Origin: Leptidea sinapis
Lineage: Eukaryota; Arthropoda; Insecta; Lepidoptera; Pieridae
Reading direction: 5' to 3'
DNA length: 64,000 bases
Assembly (NCBI RefSeq): GCF_905404315.1
Contig: NC_066312.1
Location: forward strand, 4,451,001 to 4,515,000
Positions 9,014-20,461 of this stretch are shown here, piece after piece. The notes beneath the pieces were generated by a model. It had not been told where the DNA came from, did not search any database, and saw nothing but the letters and a program-made list of their open reading frames with translations. The translations under genes and the position numbers were made by a program. Each line of letters begins with the position of its first letter. Position 1 is the stretch's first letter.

Positions 9014-12000
9014 CTAATCCTGCCACCCTAGTTCCTCAAGGTAATGTATCAAACCTCTGATGTCACCCATGACCTCGGGGAGAGTCCTCGGTGACCCCAG
9101 GTGTTTGGCCCGGTATGAGGCCACACTCCTACACTCCAAAATGACGTGTGCGGCCGTTTCGTCCGCCTCCGTGCAGGCTCTGCACAGTGGGCTGTCGGTG
9201 ACACCTATATTGAACAGATGCTTGTTAAAAGGGCCGTGACCCGTTAGTACATGAGTTATTTTCCGTAACCTAGGTCGTGGAAGTTTTACTAGCTTGCGAG
9301 AGAGCTTGGGGTCTATATGTGGTAGAGCTTCTTTTGCTTGTCTACACCCACTTACGTTCATCCAGTACTTATTATGTAATTCCTTGGTGTGTTGGCGTAT
9401 TACCTTCGTAGGCCAGCTAGGCGGGAGAGGGATAGTTGGTTCTGGTCCTTTTGCTGTCATCGCTGAGCCTCTCCTGGCCAATTCATCAGCGGCATCATTC
9501 CCTCGTGAGTTACTGTGTCCCTTTATCCATTGAAGAGTTACTTGGTTGTTATTTTCGCATAACTCCCTCAGACATTGGTGACAGTTGTATATTAGCTTAG
9601 AGGTGATAGTGTGGCTTTGTAGGGCTTGTAGTACTGATTTGCTATCTGAAAGGATGCGGATGGAGTAGTCTTTTACCTTTCGAGTCAAAGTAGCAGTGAC
9701 TGCTTCTATGATACCCATACATTCTGCTTGGAAGACAGTGTTATGAGCTCCTAGTGATGCAGCTATTCTTATATTTAGGTCATCCGAGAACACTCCGTAT
9801 CCCGTGCCCGACCTTGTCTTTGAGCCATCTGTGAAAATCCTGAGGTTTTTTGTACTGAGGTCCTCTTTCAGTTCTTCATGCAGCTGTATTTTGTATCTCT
9901 TATCGAATATGTATTCCTTTGGAGATCTATCACTTACTGCCAACAGCAGAGGCTCCTTTTCAATCACCTCATTTAGAACCTCTGGGTGTGGGGATTGAGT
10001 GGTTTTCCAAAGATTTAATGTCTTCAACCTTACTGCGGCGCAGGCCGCCTCTTGTTTTATATAGAGGTGTAATGCCGGAAGATTCAGCATAGCTTCTACA
10101 GCCGCGGTAGGTGTAGTTCGCATACATCCTGTGATAGCCATACCCGCTAGTCTTTGGAATCGTTGCAGTTTATTACAAGTAGTGATCAGCTTGGTGCGTG
10201 GCCACCATACAACTGCGCCGTAACATATCACAGCTGTGTAGAGCCATAGTACGATGTTCGGGGCAAGTCCCCATGTCTTTCCCAACATTCTACGGCATTG
10301 CCAGAAGGTTACGGTAGCTGTATTTATTTTTGTTTCCAAGTGGGCCGCCCAGTTTAACTTGCTGTCAAGTATAACTCCTAAGTATTTCACTTCGCTGTTT
10401 AGTTGGAGTTCGGTGTTAAACAGTTTTGGCAGTTTATAGTTACCCAGGACTCTTTTGTTTGTGAACATTACCAATTCTGTTTTATGTGGGTTGACTGATA
10501 GGTCGTTATCTATGCACCATCTTTCCACGATTTTCAATGCTGCATTTGTTACTTCACATGTAGTACTGGCAAACTTTCCGCTTATTAATATAGTTAGGTC
10601 GTCTGCGTAGCCTACCGTAAAGTAGTGATTTTCGTTTAGAGTGGTAATTAGATCATTTACTACCAAGTTCCATAAAAGAGGTGAGATAACTCCTCCTTGG
10701 GGGCAGCCTTTAGCTACAAATGCTTTCTGTGTCTCACTTTCATTTAGTAAAATCACTCTGTGTTTGAGCATGTTTTCAATCCATGATGACAGAGTTGTAC
10801 ATACTCCATGGCGGTGTAATGCTTCTTTTATTTTTGTAAATTTTGTCTTATCGAAGGCTCCTTCAATGTCCACGAAAGTTCCTAGACAAAAGGTTTTTTC
10901 CGAAAGTGCGCCCTCTATAACGTTCACTACAGCGTGGAGTGCAGATTCGGTGCTTTTACCCTGACTGTATGCGTGTTGGTTGGGGTGTAGGGGTATGTTC
11001 TTAAGGTAATTCTCCCTCAGTTCTCTTTCACACAACCTTTCTAGGGTCTTTAGGGTAAAAGAGGTAAGGCTTATGGGTCTGTAAGATTTAGCGTTTGAAT
11101 AGTCACTTTTACCTGGTTTAGGTATGAAGATCACTTTAACTTCCCTCCATATCCTAGGGATGTATCTATGCGCTAGACACGCCCTGAAAATGTTGATCAG
11201 CCGGTTGTGGAGACCTTCTCCTCCCCATTGCAACAAGGCGGGAAAGATCCCATCAGGTCCTGCTGACTTAAAGGGGTGAAAGGAATTTATAGCCCACTTT
11301 ATTTTATCGGTTGTCACCAACTTGTGTGCTTGTTGCCAGTCAGCTTCCTCAGCGGTTATGTTTTCATTTACCCACTCGATATGCTGCATTATTTTGCATC
11401 CTGGAAAGTGAGTTTCCGTCAGGACTCGCTCTGTTTCTTCTGGTGAGTTGGTAAATGTACCGTCAGGTTTCAGCAGGGATCCAAGGATTTGCCTGGGTTG
11501 GTTAGAGATTAATTTCCTTGCCCTGTTGGCCTGGTTATGGCATTGGATGCTGCTGCAAAATTTACGCCAGCCTTCTGATCTTCTGTATCTGATGCGTTTC
11601 TTGTATTCAGACTTACACTCTTTGTAGATGTCCCAGTCGTATTGATCGCCTGTGTTCATTGCGCGGTTCAGATGTCTCCTCACTTTTTTCCTGAGCCTTT
11701 CTAATTCAGGTCCCCACCAGGTCTGGGGTCTTGGTCTGTCTGATTGAGGGCTGGTTAGGGGACATGTAGCATGATAACTGGCAGTCATGAATTCGTATAT
11801 TTTTTCTATTTGGTTTTCGATGTTGTCTACTCCGATTATTCTGGCTGGGAGTGTTTCGTCCTTTAGACGCGATTCCATCAGCGACTTGTACTGAGTAAGA
11901 TTCGTTCTGCGGGGTTTCCTCTTGGGAGGCGGTGTAGTGATGTTTACCTCCATGTTAAAAAGTATCCATTTGTGGTCTGAGCAGGATGCTTCTTTCGACA

Positions 12001-12310
12001 CATGCCAATTGGATATATAATCAGACACTCCCTCTGTTGCTAAGGTGATGTCTATAATTGTTTTGCTCCTTCTATTTACAAAGGTGGGTTCTGAACCTAC
12101 ATTCAAGATATTAAGGTTAGTAGAAAAAAGGTATTCAGTGAGTTGCTTACCCCTTTCGTTGGTTGTTTGCATGCCCCAGAGCGGGTGATGTGCATTGCAG
12201 TCTGCAGCCACAATAAGCTCGCTCTTGGTTGTCTCGCAGTAGTTCACCAGTTTGACAAGTTCTTCCGGCGGTGGGTCTTCCCCGTCCGGCATATAGACGG
12301 AGGCGACCAC
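9014..12310 (-). CDS. LINE ORF2 polyprotein: endonuclease (partial), reverse transcriptase, RNase H
   Basis: Encodes the enzyme that nicks target DNA and copies element RNA into it. The open frame continues upstream to 12331 and meets a stop at 12332-12334 outside the element. The residue set at 12310 is GTG, so there is no genuine start: the frame is 5'-truncated. Counting from 12310, residues 1-120 are the C-terminal half of an AP-like endonuclease (AADCNAHH at 36-42, SDHKW at 111-115). RT follows with KSAGPDGI (348-355), FVDIEGAFD (479-487), CPQGGVISP (536-544), the catalytic YADD (568-571) and the KYLGV thumb (642-646). RNase H has D828, E863, D889 and D939, with H932. A Cys/His cluster near the end (CRAC...H...C) may bind nucleic acid. 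RT and RNase H look intact. The endonuclease N-terminus is missing, so the copy should be unable to move unaided. Clade (LOA/I-like) is inferred from the RNase H and motif style. Confidence 0.9.
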   Translation of the reverse strand: MVASVYMPDGEDPPPEELVKLVNYCETTKSELIVAADCNAHHPLWGMQTTNERGKQLTEYLFSTNLNILNVGSEPTFVNRRSKTIIDITLATEGVSDYISNWHVSKEASCSDHKWILFNMEVNITTPPPKRKPRRTNLTQYKSLMESRLKDETLPARIIGVDNIENQIEKIYEFMTASYHATCPLTSPQSDRPRPQTWWGPELERLRKKVRRHLNRAMNTGDQYDWDIYKECKSEYKKRIRYRRSEGWRKFCSSIQCHNQANRARKLISNQPRQILGSLLKPDGTFTNSPEETERVLTETHFPGCKIMQHIEWVNENITAEEADWQQAHKLVTTDKIKWAINSFHPFKSAGPDGIFPALLQWGGEGLHNRLINIFRACLAHRYIPRIWREVKVIFIPKPGKSDYSNAKSYRPISLTSFTLKTLERLCERELRENYLKNIPLHPNQHAYSQGKSTESALHAVVNVIEGALSEKTFCLGTFVDIEGAFDKTKFTKIKEALHRHGVCTTLSSWIENMLKHRVILLNESETQKAFVAKGCPQGGVISPLLWNLVVNDLITTLNENHYFTVGYADDLTILISGKFASTTCEVTNAALKIVERWCIDNDLSVNPHKTELVMFTNKRVLGNYKLPKLFNTELQLNSEVKYLGVILDSKLNWAAHLETKINTATVTFWQCRRMLGKTWGLAPNIVLWLYTAVICYGAVVWWPRTKLITTCNKLQRFQRLAGMAITGCMRTTPTAAVEAMLNLPALHLYIKQEAACAAVRLKTLNLWKTTQSPHPEVLNEVIEKEPLLLAVSDRSPKEYIFDKRYKIQLHEELKEDLSTKNLRIFTDGSKTRSGTGYGVFSDDLNIRIAASLGAHNTVFQAECMGIIEAVTATLTRKVKDYSIRILSDSKSVLQALQSHTITSKLIYNCHQCLRELCENNNQVTLQWIKGHSNSRGNDAADELARRGSAMTAKGPEPTIPLPPSWPTKVIRQHTKELHNKYWMNVSGCRQAKEALPHIDPKLSRKLVKLPRPRLRKITHVLTGHGPFNKHLFNIGVTDSPLCRACTEADETAAHVILECRSVASYRAKHLGSPRTLPEVMGDIRGLIHYLEELGWQD

Positions 12311-12329
12311 TATCGCTCTCTGGTGAGTT

Positions 12330-12342
12330 GTTTATAGGTATA
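12330..12342. repeat. Target-site duplication, right copy
   Basis: Exact match to 8918-8930. It begins directly after the truncated 5' end of the LINE. Confidence 0.8.
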
Positions 12343-14437
12343 AATATCTATAAATAAAATATGTACAAGCTTACTTGGAATTTCAAACCACTGACCGTCT
12401 AATAAAAAAAAATTACATTTAAAAAGTAGGTGAATGATCTGAATGAACTTAGACAAAAACTGGATTCTTCACTGTTTATATACTTTTATCTAAATGTGCA
12501 CTTATAGGCCTTAGTTGGTAGCTAAAATTTGTACAAAAACTAGACTATTTTATTAAACGAATATAATATGATTTTCATAAATGATCTATAAATACAATCA
12601 AAATGTTGTTTAAGGTTGTGAATAATAATAATCAAACCAAAAAGTAGACGTATTGTGGATGGCATACGCCATCTTGTGGGCGGAGCTTAAGTGCACGCTA
12701 TTAACGTCACGCAGTTCCTTCCTTTTCGAACGTTATGCTGGCGCTATAAGAAAGAAGAAGACGACGAATATGATTTATTTCCAAAAAGAGGTTTGAGAAA
12801 TCAATCAATGTTTAATAATTAAGGTGGTTCGTCTATGTTATCGTAACATATATAATGAGAAACATAGATACCTGTAGCTTTGTCGCTAAGACGAAACAAC
12901 AAAGCAACCAGTAGAATGCCAAATATATTAAGCAAATTACGTAAGTGTTTGTTTGGTCACAGGACAGGTTGCTGGTGTGAGACCCGGTATGTGTCGATAT
13001 GTTATACTAGTCACGAACTGACGTAGTTTGGATATGAGGAACTCCTTAAATACAAGCAACGTCAGTTGGTGCTCATGCGCAATATCATCGACTGTCCAAT
13101 ATATTACTTATTAAAAGCACGGATACTAACTAACCTGTATTTGTCACACTTTTTAAGGGTTTTTGATAGGTTTTACTCAGAATAGAGAATAAGACAGAAG
13201 GAGTGTTCAATCACTGCTCTACGCAGCGCATTGAGAACAATATAACTCCCTGCCCGCGCTTTGGCCCCCGTTTAGTGCCACCAACGGTCCATACATAGCT
13301 TTTGGGGGCTATTTAAAACTTTTATGATGATAAATATGATATGTAAACCCGATAACGATACACAATGGCGTCTTTATTTAAAACTGACAAATTGGTATGA
13401 GAATTTTAGCATAGCAATAATTGAAAACGAGCTGATTACAGATGTCCAATGAGCTGATTACCATCAATCATCAATCAGTCATGATTGAATTGGCGTGAAA
13501 AAGAGTTTCCTGATTCGAGATACTAACTGTTATACGAGCCTAAGTTTACAATCCGTGTACAAAGTAAGTTGTTGTGAATTAAGTAATTGAAGACCTCCAA
13601 AGCTTGTGAGAGTTTGAAATTCATATCCATATTTCTAGTAAAACACGGGCACTCTGTCAAGAGTTTTACGTCTGAGATGAATAGTATCTTGCACTACAAT
13701 TTACAAACATTGACCACTGCTGCTCAACAAAAATTCGTAGTAATATTCGAAAAGGCAACGTCGATCTTATACACATTGACATAGAGTCGTAAATGTATCG
13801 TAAACTAGAGCAGTGAATGCAAAAGTTTAGTTTACGCTTAATGTTAAATATTTGGTGAACGTCGTCGTATATTTTATAGATACAGTCAAATGTTTGGTTT
13901 AGCTGAACGTAGGTCAAGACCGTTCGACAGCCATTGGGCGTCCTTGCGAGCTGCGACTACTGAACACATAAATATTATTGTTAATGTGAGTATTCCGCCG
14001 TTTGTGTTTAGGCGATGCTCGTAGATGATGCAGGCTGTGGGAGATCAGAGCATTGAACTTACTTACAAATATTTACTGTTTAATGTTAGTTGCAATATCG
14101 TCGCACTTACCGCAGAAGCTGTAATTCTGATAAGTAACCTGTATCTAATGCTATATTTTAATTTAATTCTCGTCTCATGTATAAATTTCAAATTAATATC
14201 GTATTTTGTTAGAAGAAATACATCGTGTGGAAGATGTTACGGGAGACTTTCTCGCCAGCTGTTTGAGAAGAAAACACTCCAAGTGAAGTCAGAGTAACTA
14301 ATGATGAATATTGTATGTTTTGATAGAACTGAATAAATTGCAGATATATGCAGGTATCCAAGGTAAAATGGTACTTACAGTAACTTCTTTTTTTACGTTA
14401 TTATTCACTGTATTTTTTATGAAAAAAGCAGAAAAAA
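12343..14437. other. Unassigned DNA upstream of FoxF
   Basis: About 2.1 kb with no supported gene. Open frames here are short and have no recognisable domain. Two slightly GC-richer patches (12650-12760 and 13240-13290) look unique within the window. 'GAGCTGATTAC' occurs twice near 13430-13460. Confidence 0.35.
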
Positions 14438-14668
14438 GTGCTTACTGGTCAACTAAAGTCAGTGACCATCATTTCCCAATCCTGTAATCCCAATGGAATC
14501 AGAGGAGCGTTGAGGTCGAAGGAAATTATAAGCCCTTTTTTGAAGGTTATATCGTATTGCCCTGGAGACACCGCTTGTGAAATAGGACTCATGCCAAACT
14601 TTGATTGTACGTGCAAAGTTCCTTGAAACCCGCTTCGTGTAGGACCGCAAAACATTCAGATGAATCAT
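14438..14668 (-). pseudogene. LINE ORF2 C-terminal relic
   Basis: In one minus-strand frame of about 69 codons the translation contains 'RTIKVWHES' and 'KRAYNFLRPQRSSDSIG'. It parallels 'RTTKLWNELP...RYDLGTLKKSAYTFL' at 46040-46200. This is the C-terminal segment of the same CR1/Jockey-like LINE, with no RT catalytic part attached. It is a decayed fragment. Confidence 0.6.
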
Positions 14669-15689
14669 ATTATTAACAAATATTATCAGATATGTTGATT
14701 ACAGTGTCTGGCACAGCAGAATCCAAGAATTCAAGGAAAATATATTATTATCATTACAATACAATTATGTGAACAATTGTGTTATTGTATAATCTTAATT
14801 ATTGAATGTAAAATGTATATCAGTGAATTTAGCTACAAGTAAAGCAGTGTTACTGTTCTTTTTACAATACTTTTTTAGGGCTGCCACTTACAAATAAAGA
14901 ACAAAACGAAATAAAAGTTTGAAAGAAAGAAATTGTAAAATCCGTTAATGTATATTGTTTATATTTTATTGTTTCAATTATTTTTACATGAATTATAATA
15001 AAAAGAGGCATCTATTGCAAGGTACGATATTTAACTTTCCCCATCTTTGCACCTTGAAGTTAACTTTAGTAATTTTACGTTTTGATTTTTGTATTAACTA
15101 TAGTCTCAGGTTTATTTTTTGTTTTTTTGCCTTAGCAATTTTGTTTTTGTACTGGATAGGTATCAACTTTATAATTTTTTAAATCTCAAGGGTTAATTAA
15201 GATCACTATTAGACATTGAAATATTATTTTTAGATTTTAAAGAAGGGTAAATCAAGCAAGTGTACATATATGATGATTTCTTCAATAATCTTTGTAACCT
15301 CCATAATTTGGGCATATTTCTGTGGTCTCCAACACAGATGTCTACTATCTATTTAAATTTAAATACATAAAATCAGTTCAGTTATCTGAGCGTTAGTCTC
15401 ATTGAAATATGGAAAGAATATATTCAACGTTTTATTAACGTTTTTATTAATGCTTGTAATATGACACCTGTGCAATATGTTTAGGTATAGTGCCTATAAA
15501 TATTTTCAAATAACATTATTTATAATACCTATAATGCGACTTAAGTAACAAAAATATTCATAACAGTTCCAAATTGAAGAGAATACGTTTGGTTTTCACA
15601 TAAATATAAAATAAAGTTAATTAATCTCTTTTAATAAGTATAAGATTTATTTTACTGTTTATTACCTCTAGTAGGTTATGTAGGTTGTA
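14669..15689. other. AT-rich proximal upstream region of FoxF
   Basis: Very AT-rich, with long T and A runs and no gene recognised. The composition changes sharply to GC-rich at about 15710, where the FoxF transcript leader probably lies. Confidence 0.4.
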
Positions 15690-15874
15690 GCTATACAACT
15701 TACGATGTACGTATTCTTGGCAGCCCTAGCCACATGTGTGAGACGCGGGGACGAGTGCGTAGGTGTGGGTATGGGGTGTAGCAGGCAGAGGGGCGCGGCC
15801 TGGGCGGCGCGCGCGCATCTCACCAGTAGGCGGCTGCCAGCACTGTGTTCCAAGCCGCGACCCGACGCGCACGG
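15690..15874 (+). promoter_or_regulatory. Probable FoxF 5' UTR / core promoter region
   Basis: A GC-rich block directly upstream of the FoxF start, in strong contrast to the AT-rich flanks. No TATA box is evident at a sensible distance. An in-frame TAG at 15827-15829 closes the coding frame upstream, so translation must begin after it unless an upstream exon is spliced in. A weak acceptor-like 'CATCTCACCAG' ends at 15826, so a separate 5' exon cannot be excluded. Confidence 0.45.
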
Positions 15875-16583
15875 ATGAAGACCGAAGAGCAAGTCCCCGA
15901 GGACATGGCGCGACGGCCGGCGGCCACGCGCCGTCAGGAAAAACCTCCCTTTTCCTACATCGCGCTCATTGTGATGGCTATCCGGCACTCCCCCAACAAG
16001 AGGCTGACTCTTAGTGAGATATATGCCTTTCTGCAACAACAGTTTCCGTTTTTCCGTAGTTCATATCAGGGCTGGAAAAATTCGGTACGGCACAACCTGA
16101 GTTTGAATGAGTGTTTTGTCAAGTTGCCGAAAGGCCTAGGGCGCCCCGGGAAAGGGCATTACTGGGCGATACACCCGTCCTCGGAATACATGTTCGAGGA
16201 TGGCTCGTTCAGACGGCGACCTCGAGGCTTCCGGCAGAAATGCTCGACGCTGAAACCCCAGTACGCGGGTGGCGGCTACCTATGCGGAAGTGGAGTGCCT
16301 CCGTTGCCCTCATCCCAGCCGACGGCTTACGAGCTGGGCAGCACAAGCAGTGCCAGCGGAAGCACGGCATTGGAGTATGCAGCAAGCGGGTACACGGGTG
16401 CCAGCACCAGTCAGCAGATGGGGTACGGTACGAGTGGAGAGTACTACCCGTACAGTACCTTGGGGGATCGTGATTGGCCCGCGGGTTACGGCGCCGGCGG
16501 GGGCAGCTTGGAGCCCTCACCCGCGCGCCACGACCTGCCCGAGCTGATACCGAACTACCAGTACAGCGTCTCCAACGACTACG
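15875..16583 (+). CDS. FoxF: FoxF-class forkhead transcription factor (biniou orthologue), coding exon 1
   Basis: Nuclear DNA-binding regulator; FoxF proteins specify visceral (splanchnic) mesoderm, as biniou does in Drosophila. The start chosen is ATG 15875, the first ATG after the in-frame stop at 15827. The open frame continues back to a GTG at 15845, but a non-ATG start is unlikely. Met11 (15905) has a better start context and could be used instead. The forkhead domain spans residues about 22-118: EKPPFSYIALIVMAI, then the recognition helix WKNSVRHNLSLNECF (67-81, with DNA-contacting N69 and H73), then GRPGKGHYW, and the C-terminal FRRRPRGFR typical of FoxF. After it comes a Ser/Gly/Tyr-rich region without other domains. 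The exon ends TACG|GTGAGT at 16583/16584, phase 1; reading through gives a stop after two codons. Class assignment is strong from the forkhead sequence. Neither flank contains another recognisable host gene. Confidence 0.93.
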
Positions 16584-16591
16584 GTGAGTGA

Positions 16592-18411
16592 TCTCACGCA
16601 ATTTCTACCTTCATTTTTATATCATACGTGGCTACTGCTCGGATATGCCTCACTTGGGTGGACCACATACCCATTTTCGATAGCTGATGATGGGTTCGTC
16701 AGCTATGTTTAGTCTTTATATGTCAAGACCAAGACTAATGGAGTTCCGTAATATTTGCCCACTCCTCTCGGAGACAAGGTTAGGTACGTATCAATAAAAT
16801 GAAATTGAGTAGGTATTAAATCAGCACAAGCCACACAAGATATCAAAAGACACAGCTATTTCAAATTAGATGGCTTGAAATGTATAAAGTATATAACTAG
16901 GATAACATAATATCTTGTGGGTACTAAATGAAGAAGAGATTTTTAAATGAACGCGTTAATATCAGAGATTATTCTATCACATACAAAATAACAAAATCGC
17001 ATCATTTTATAAATGTATAGTAAACATTGACGTGTATACATAAGTGTGTAACGTAAATATTTATTAATTGTATTTTGTTTAACATTATTACAAACGATGA
17101 ATACGTCTATGATAGTTGGAGATGGAGACTATATTTACTGGTCAGTTTATTTGTTTATTGTTTATTTATATTTTTTTAAAATCTTATGAATGTCTAAGTT
17201 TATGCACTACTATTTACCACCTCTTCAGAATAGATGAGAAGTGGGTATAAAGTAATTGCCACTTCTACTGCACTTGAAAACTTTTAGTGAAGTAGTGATG
17301 TAACAAAAATGAGTATATAGTGATGTACAAAACAATTTCAATGTAGTAACAGTGAGTGAAAATATACAGCATGGACCAGCTATCATTCGTATTTTAGGAT
17401 GATCTCTGGGCAGTAGAACAATCACCAGATTTTGCCAGTGCTATCGACGTAGTTAATCATAACATTCTTCCTTTCAAATTTGATAGAGTATTGGTATCTA
17501 TACCATTGTAAAATTCTAAAACCATTGTAAATACTATTGTAAATCTCCCAAATTTTGCCGGTATGTTTATTGTACAATTTCAGATAATTCTATAGCAATG
17601 GCCAAATGAATTGGTAAAATACAAACACAGGGTTCAAACAATAACGAAATTATTGTTGATGTAATGATTGAGAGTCTACGAATTTCATAATAAACAGAAT
17701 ATGACAGATAAGAAATTTTTATTTTTTTTCAAATTAATGTGGAGATCAGAAAACTAGATCATTTTTTCTTGAAAATGCAACTTAAGAAGAAATAACAATT
17801 TATTTCATCCGCACGAAACGGTCAAACTCAGTAATAGCATTATACCTGTATTGTTTTATTTTTCATCCAACAGGACAAAAGTATTAGTTTTCAAATTGAT
17901 CACACATCAATAACTTCTCAATATGGCGTACGGTAAGTACTGTTACGTTCCCGCGCAATTTTTTGTAAACTTTTGCATGGAGTGTTCGAATCTACCTATT
18001 CAAAACTATACCTACATTTATTCGTCTTCATTGTAATATTAGATCAAAGCGAAATAGCACTTCGCAAAAACGCTTTAAAACTAGAGTTCGATTCAGTGGT
18101 ATCGTATTTCAAGTGCTTCATTTTGACTCACTCGGATAACCGTGCGAATTTCAAAATGATGCATATTGACTTATCTACTCGGTAAATGACGGACCAGTTA
18201 ACAGCTTCGGGTTTTCTGATTGGAAATTGCTTACCGTAGAATGGGGAGTTCAGTGATTGCAGGAAAACAAAGGGGCATCTAAACAGATTTACTTCAAACC
18301 TTAATAGTAAAAAATTATGGCTATGGATTCACGCACTATTTCTTATTATATTTTTTGTAATATTTTGTGCGCCAGCCACACTAAGTATCCAAGGCACAAA
18401 AATACAAAAAC
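16592..18411. other. Intron DNA without recognised features
   Basis: AT-rich, with no supported gene. A stretch near 17200-17290 weakly resembles the LINE 3'-UTR repeat seen at 2290 and 35215. Confidence 0.35.
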
Positions 18412-18664
18412 AAAGAAAATGGAAATACAACGTAATAAGAAGTGGGTCTGCATGAGTGGGAGGCTCTTTTGCACGGGATGCCGGCTAGATTATGGGTACC
18501 ACAACGGCGCCTATTTCTACCGTGAAGCAGTAATGTGTAAACATTACTGTGTTTCGGTCTGAAGGGCGCCGTTGTGGTACCCATAATCTAGCCGGCTTCC
18601 TGTGCAAAGGAGCCTCCCACTCATGCAGACCCACTTCTTATTACGTTGTATTTCCATTTTCTTT
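18412..18664. repeat. 100-bp near-perfect inverted repeat (foldback)
   Basis: The left arm 18412-18511 and right arm 18565-18664 are reverse complements over 100 bases with three mismatches, separated by 53 bases. The spacer has its own imperfect inverted repeat around CAGTAATG/CATTACTG. Part of each arm belongs to the dispersed repeat family also found at 3005 and 59995 (GCCGGCTAGATTATGG), but the outer part (GTAATAAGAAGTGGGTCTGC) is not seen elsewhere in the window. A transcript would form a very stable hairpin. Open frames through the arms are by-products. Confidence 0.92.
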
Positions 18665-18720
18665 CCAACTAGCGAAAATACTGGGCAAATGAGACTTAAC
18701 ATCTTATGTCTCAAGTTAGT
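18665..18720 (+). repeat. Continuation of the unclassified interspersed repeat
   Basis: 'CTGGGCAAATGAGACTTAAC' and 'ATCTTATGTCTCAA' match the middle of the copies at 3005 and 60105. The inverted arm therefore sits inside a normal copy of the repeat. Confidence 0.6.
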
Positions 18721-20461
18721 GTATTTTCATAAAATAAAAGTAAAAATTAAAATTTGTTTAGTATGAAACGTAGGTACAGTCATTTGTCATAACTTTGAAA
18801 TAGTAGTAATTACAGTATGGCGATTGGCGGCTAAGTTTGAAAGCGAACAGTTGCTAAAACGTATTGGATTTTGGTTATCTCCATTTTTCACAAGATTACA
18901 TAGCCGTCATCTGTAAATCACTGCACGTTTCATATAATCGAGTGAATCGGTTTTTTCTTAGTTTCGCTAAGAAACTTTTCGGTTGTCTGACACAGTCAAG
19001 CGCTGGTGTTTTATGTGTTTTAACTCTGATTTTATAGCAAAAGTACGTTAGAATATCAACTGAGAATAATATATTTTTGAGTATAGCTGTCTGAAACTTT
19101 AAAAAATAACTATCAACTAATCGCGGGGAGGTAGCAGGCACACGTGACTTGCTCACGCGTTTCTATATCGCAAAATCTACATGTTAATGCTCGCCAAAAT
19201 AAATAACATAGTTTATAGGAGTATATTGCCGTAGCTACCTTTTAACTTTTGCAATCATATACATTCGTACGATCTATCCTTACAAAATATAGCGTTTATA
19301 TAATACCTATTAGTGAAATCATCATTAAAAAATTTACATACATTACACAATATTCGAACACGATTTTCATGATATTTAATTAATTGGATTTGTCTTCGTC
19401 CCGAATAACAAAATAATAACAATAAAAACATTCAAATATTGACGAAACAATAAAATACTTTCGTAGGTATAATGGTTATCTCTGGATCTACTGAACCGAT
19501 TTAATATGTTTTACCCAGTATTTAAGGACTAGAGAAAGGCTCTCCTTTACCCGAACAGTCCTTGAGGGCAAATTAACAATTTATTAAGAGCTATGAACTA
19601 AATAATCAACAAGAAAAGTTGATTGATGAATGATTGATTATTGGGTCGGGAAGAAGGTGATGCAGATATAATAAATACCACAGGATTAAAAACACTACTA
19701 GTAGGTACAGCTCGACAATATACGAAATAGTCACCGCGTAATATAAAAAAGCTTATCTAGTTTTGTACAATAAACTTGTTTAGAACGTGGAAGTGTAGTT
19801 AGTAAAGAAGTGTTGTTATATTTTTTTTTAATCGTCAAAATATATTCAATTGTGCAAGAAAATTAACTGAAGTGTTTTTGGAAACCAGTGTCGTCAGTTG
19901 AATGGATTTGACCTTCTCAAAAAATGAGAACATGTATGTGTATCTATGATAAATACAAACACAATATTGTCATCTGTACTAATATAAGTTTATTTCACAA
20001 CTCCAAATATTCCCTACGCGCCAATAGAAGAGTTCACAAAACCGCCAATAGAAGAGTTCAAAAAACATAAGGTAAATACAAAAAATACGAAAGTACTAAA
20101 ATAATAACTCACAAACTGGGAGAATTCCAAAAAATAAATCTTTCAGTGCGCACTCGAGCCCGTCGTACATTAATAGCTAGGAGCTACCTGTTTCTCTTCA
20201 CAGCTGAAGTGGTTCTTGTGAATTATGAGCCGATGATTTACAGTGGCAGTATTCTGGAGAGGTGCTCGTATAGATAGTACAATGAATACGCTATTATGAA
20301 ATATTATAACAGCAGTTCTCTGTTTATCTCTCATATTGGCGACATTATCACGTTAGGTTCAATCAATTTCAATCAGTCTTCAAGTGTTTTTTTGCCTCTG
20401 TGAATATCTCTCTTTAAGTTAGCGCATGGCAAATAAATCTTACGTTACTTACGTTATATTA
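18721..20461. other. Intron DNA without recognised genes
   Basis: AT-rich. It contains a dispersed-repeat fragment at 19465-19520 ('TCTCTGGATCTACTGAACCG') and a small duplication of 'CGCCAATAGAAGAGTTCA' at about 20020-20060. No coding frame is supported. Confidence 0.35.

Larger units (their letters stand above)
8931..12329 (-). mobile_element. 5'-truncated non-LTR retrotransposon (LOA/I-like group)
   Basis: A 3.4-kb minus-strand insertion between two 13-bp direct copies of GTTTATAGGTATA. Its 3' end (8931-8950) is a short tandem tail (ATAACCT)n rather than poly(A), as in I-superfamily elements. The 5' end is truncated inside the endonuclease domain, so ORF1 and the first part of ORF2 are absent. 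The perfect target duplication and the long intact frame suggest a recent insertion. Confidence 0.85.

Noticed and set aside
15660..15710. let-7-like string (GTAGGTTGTAGCTATACAACTT)-type match
   Set aside because: The mature let-7 seed TGAGGTAG is absent, and there is no precursor-length fold.
15845..15874. Upstream extension of the FoxF frame beginning at GTG
   Set aside because: Eukaryotic initiation at GTG is improbable, and ATG 15875 is the first ATG after the in-frame stop.
15668..16039. Minus-strand open frames over FoxF exon 1 (also 16209-16601)
   Set aside because: GC-rich mirror frames of the real forkhead exon; no domain, and the plus-strand frame carries an unmistakable forkhead.
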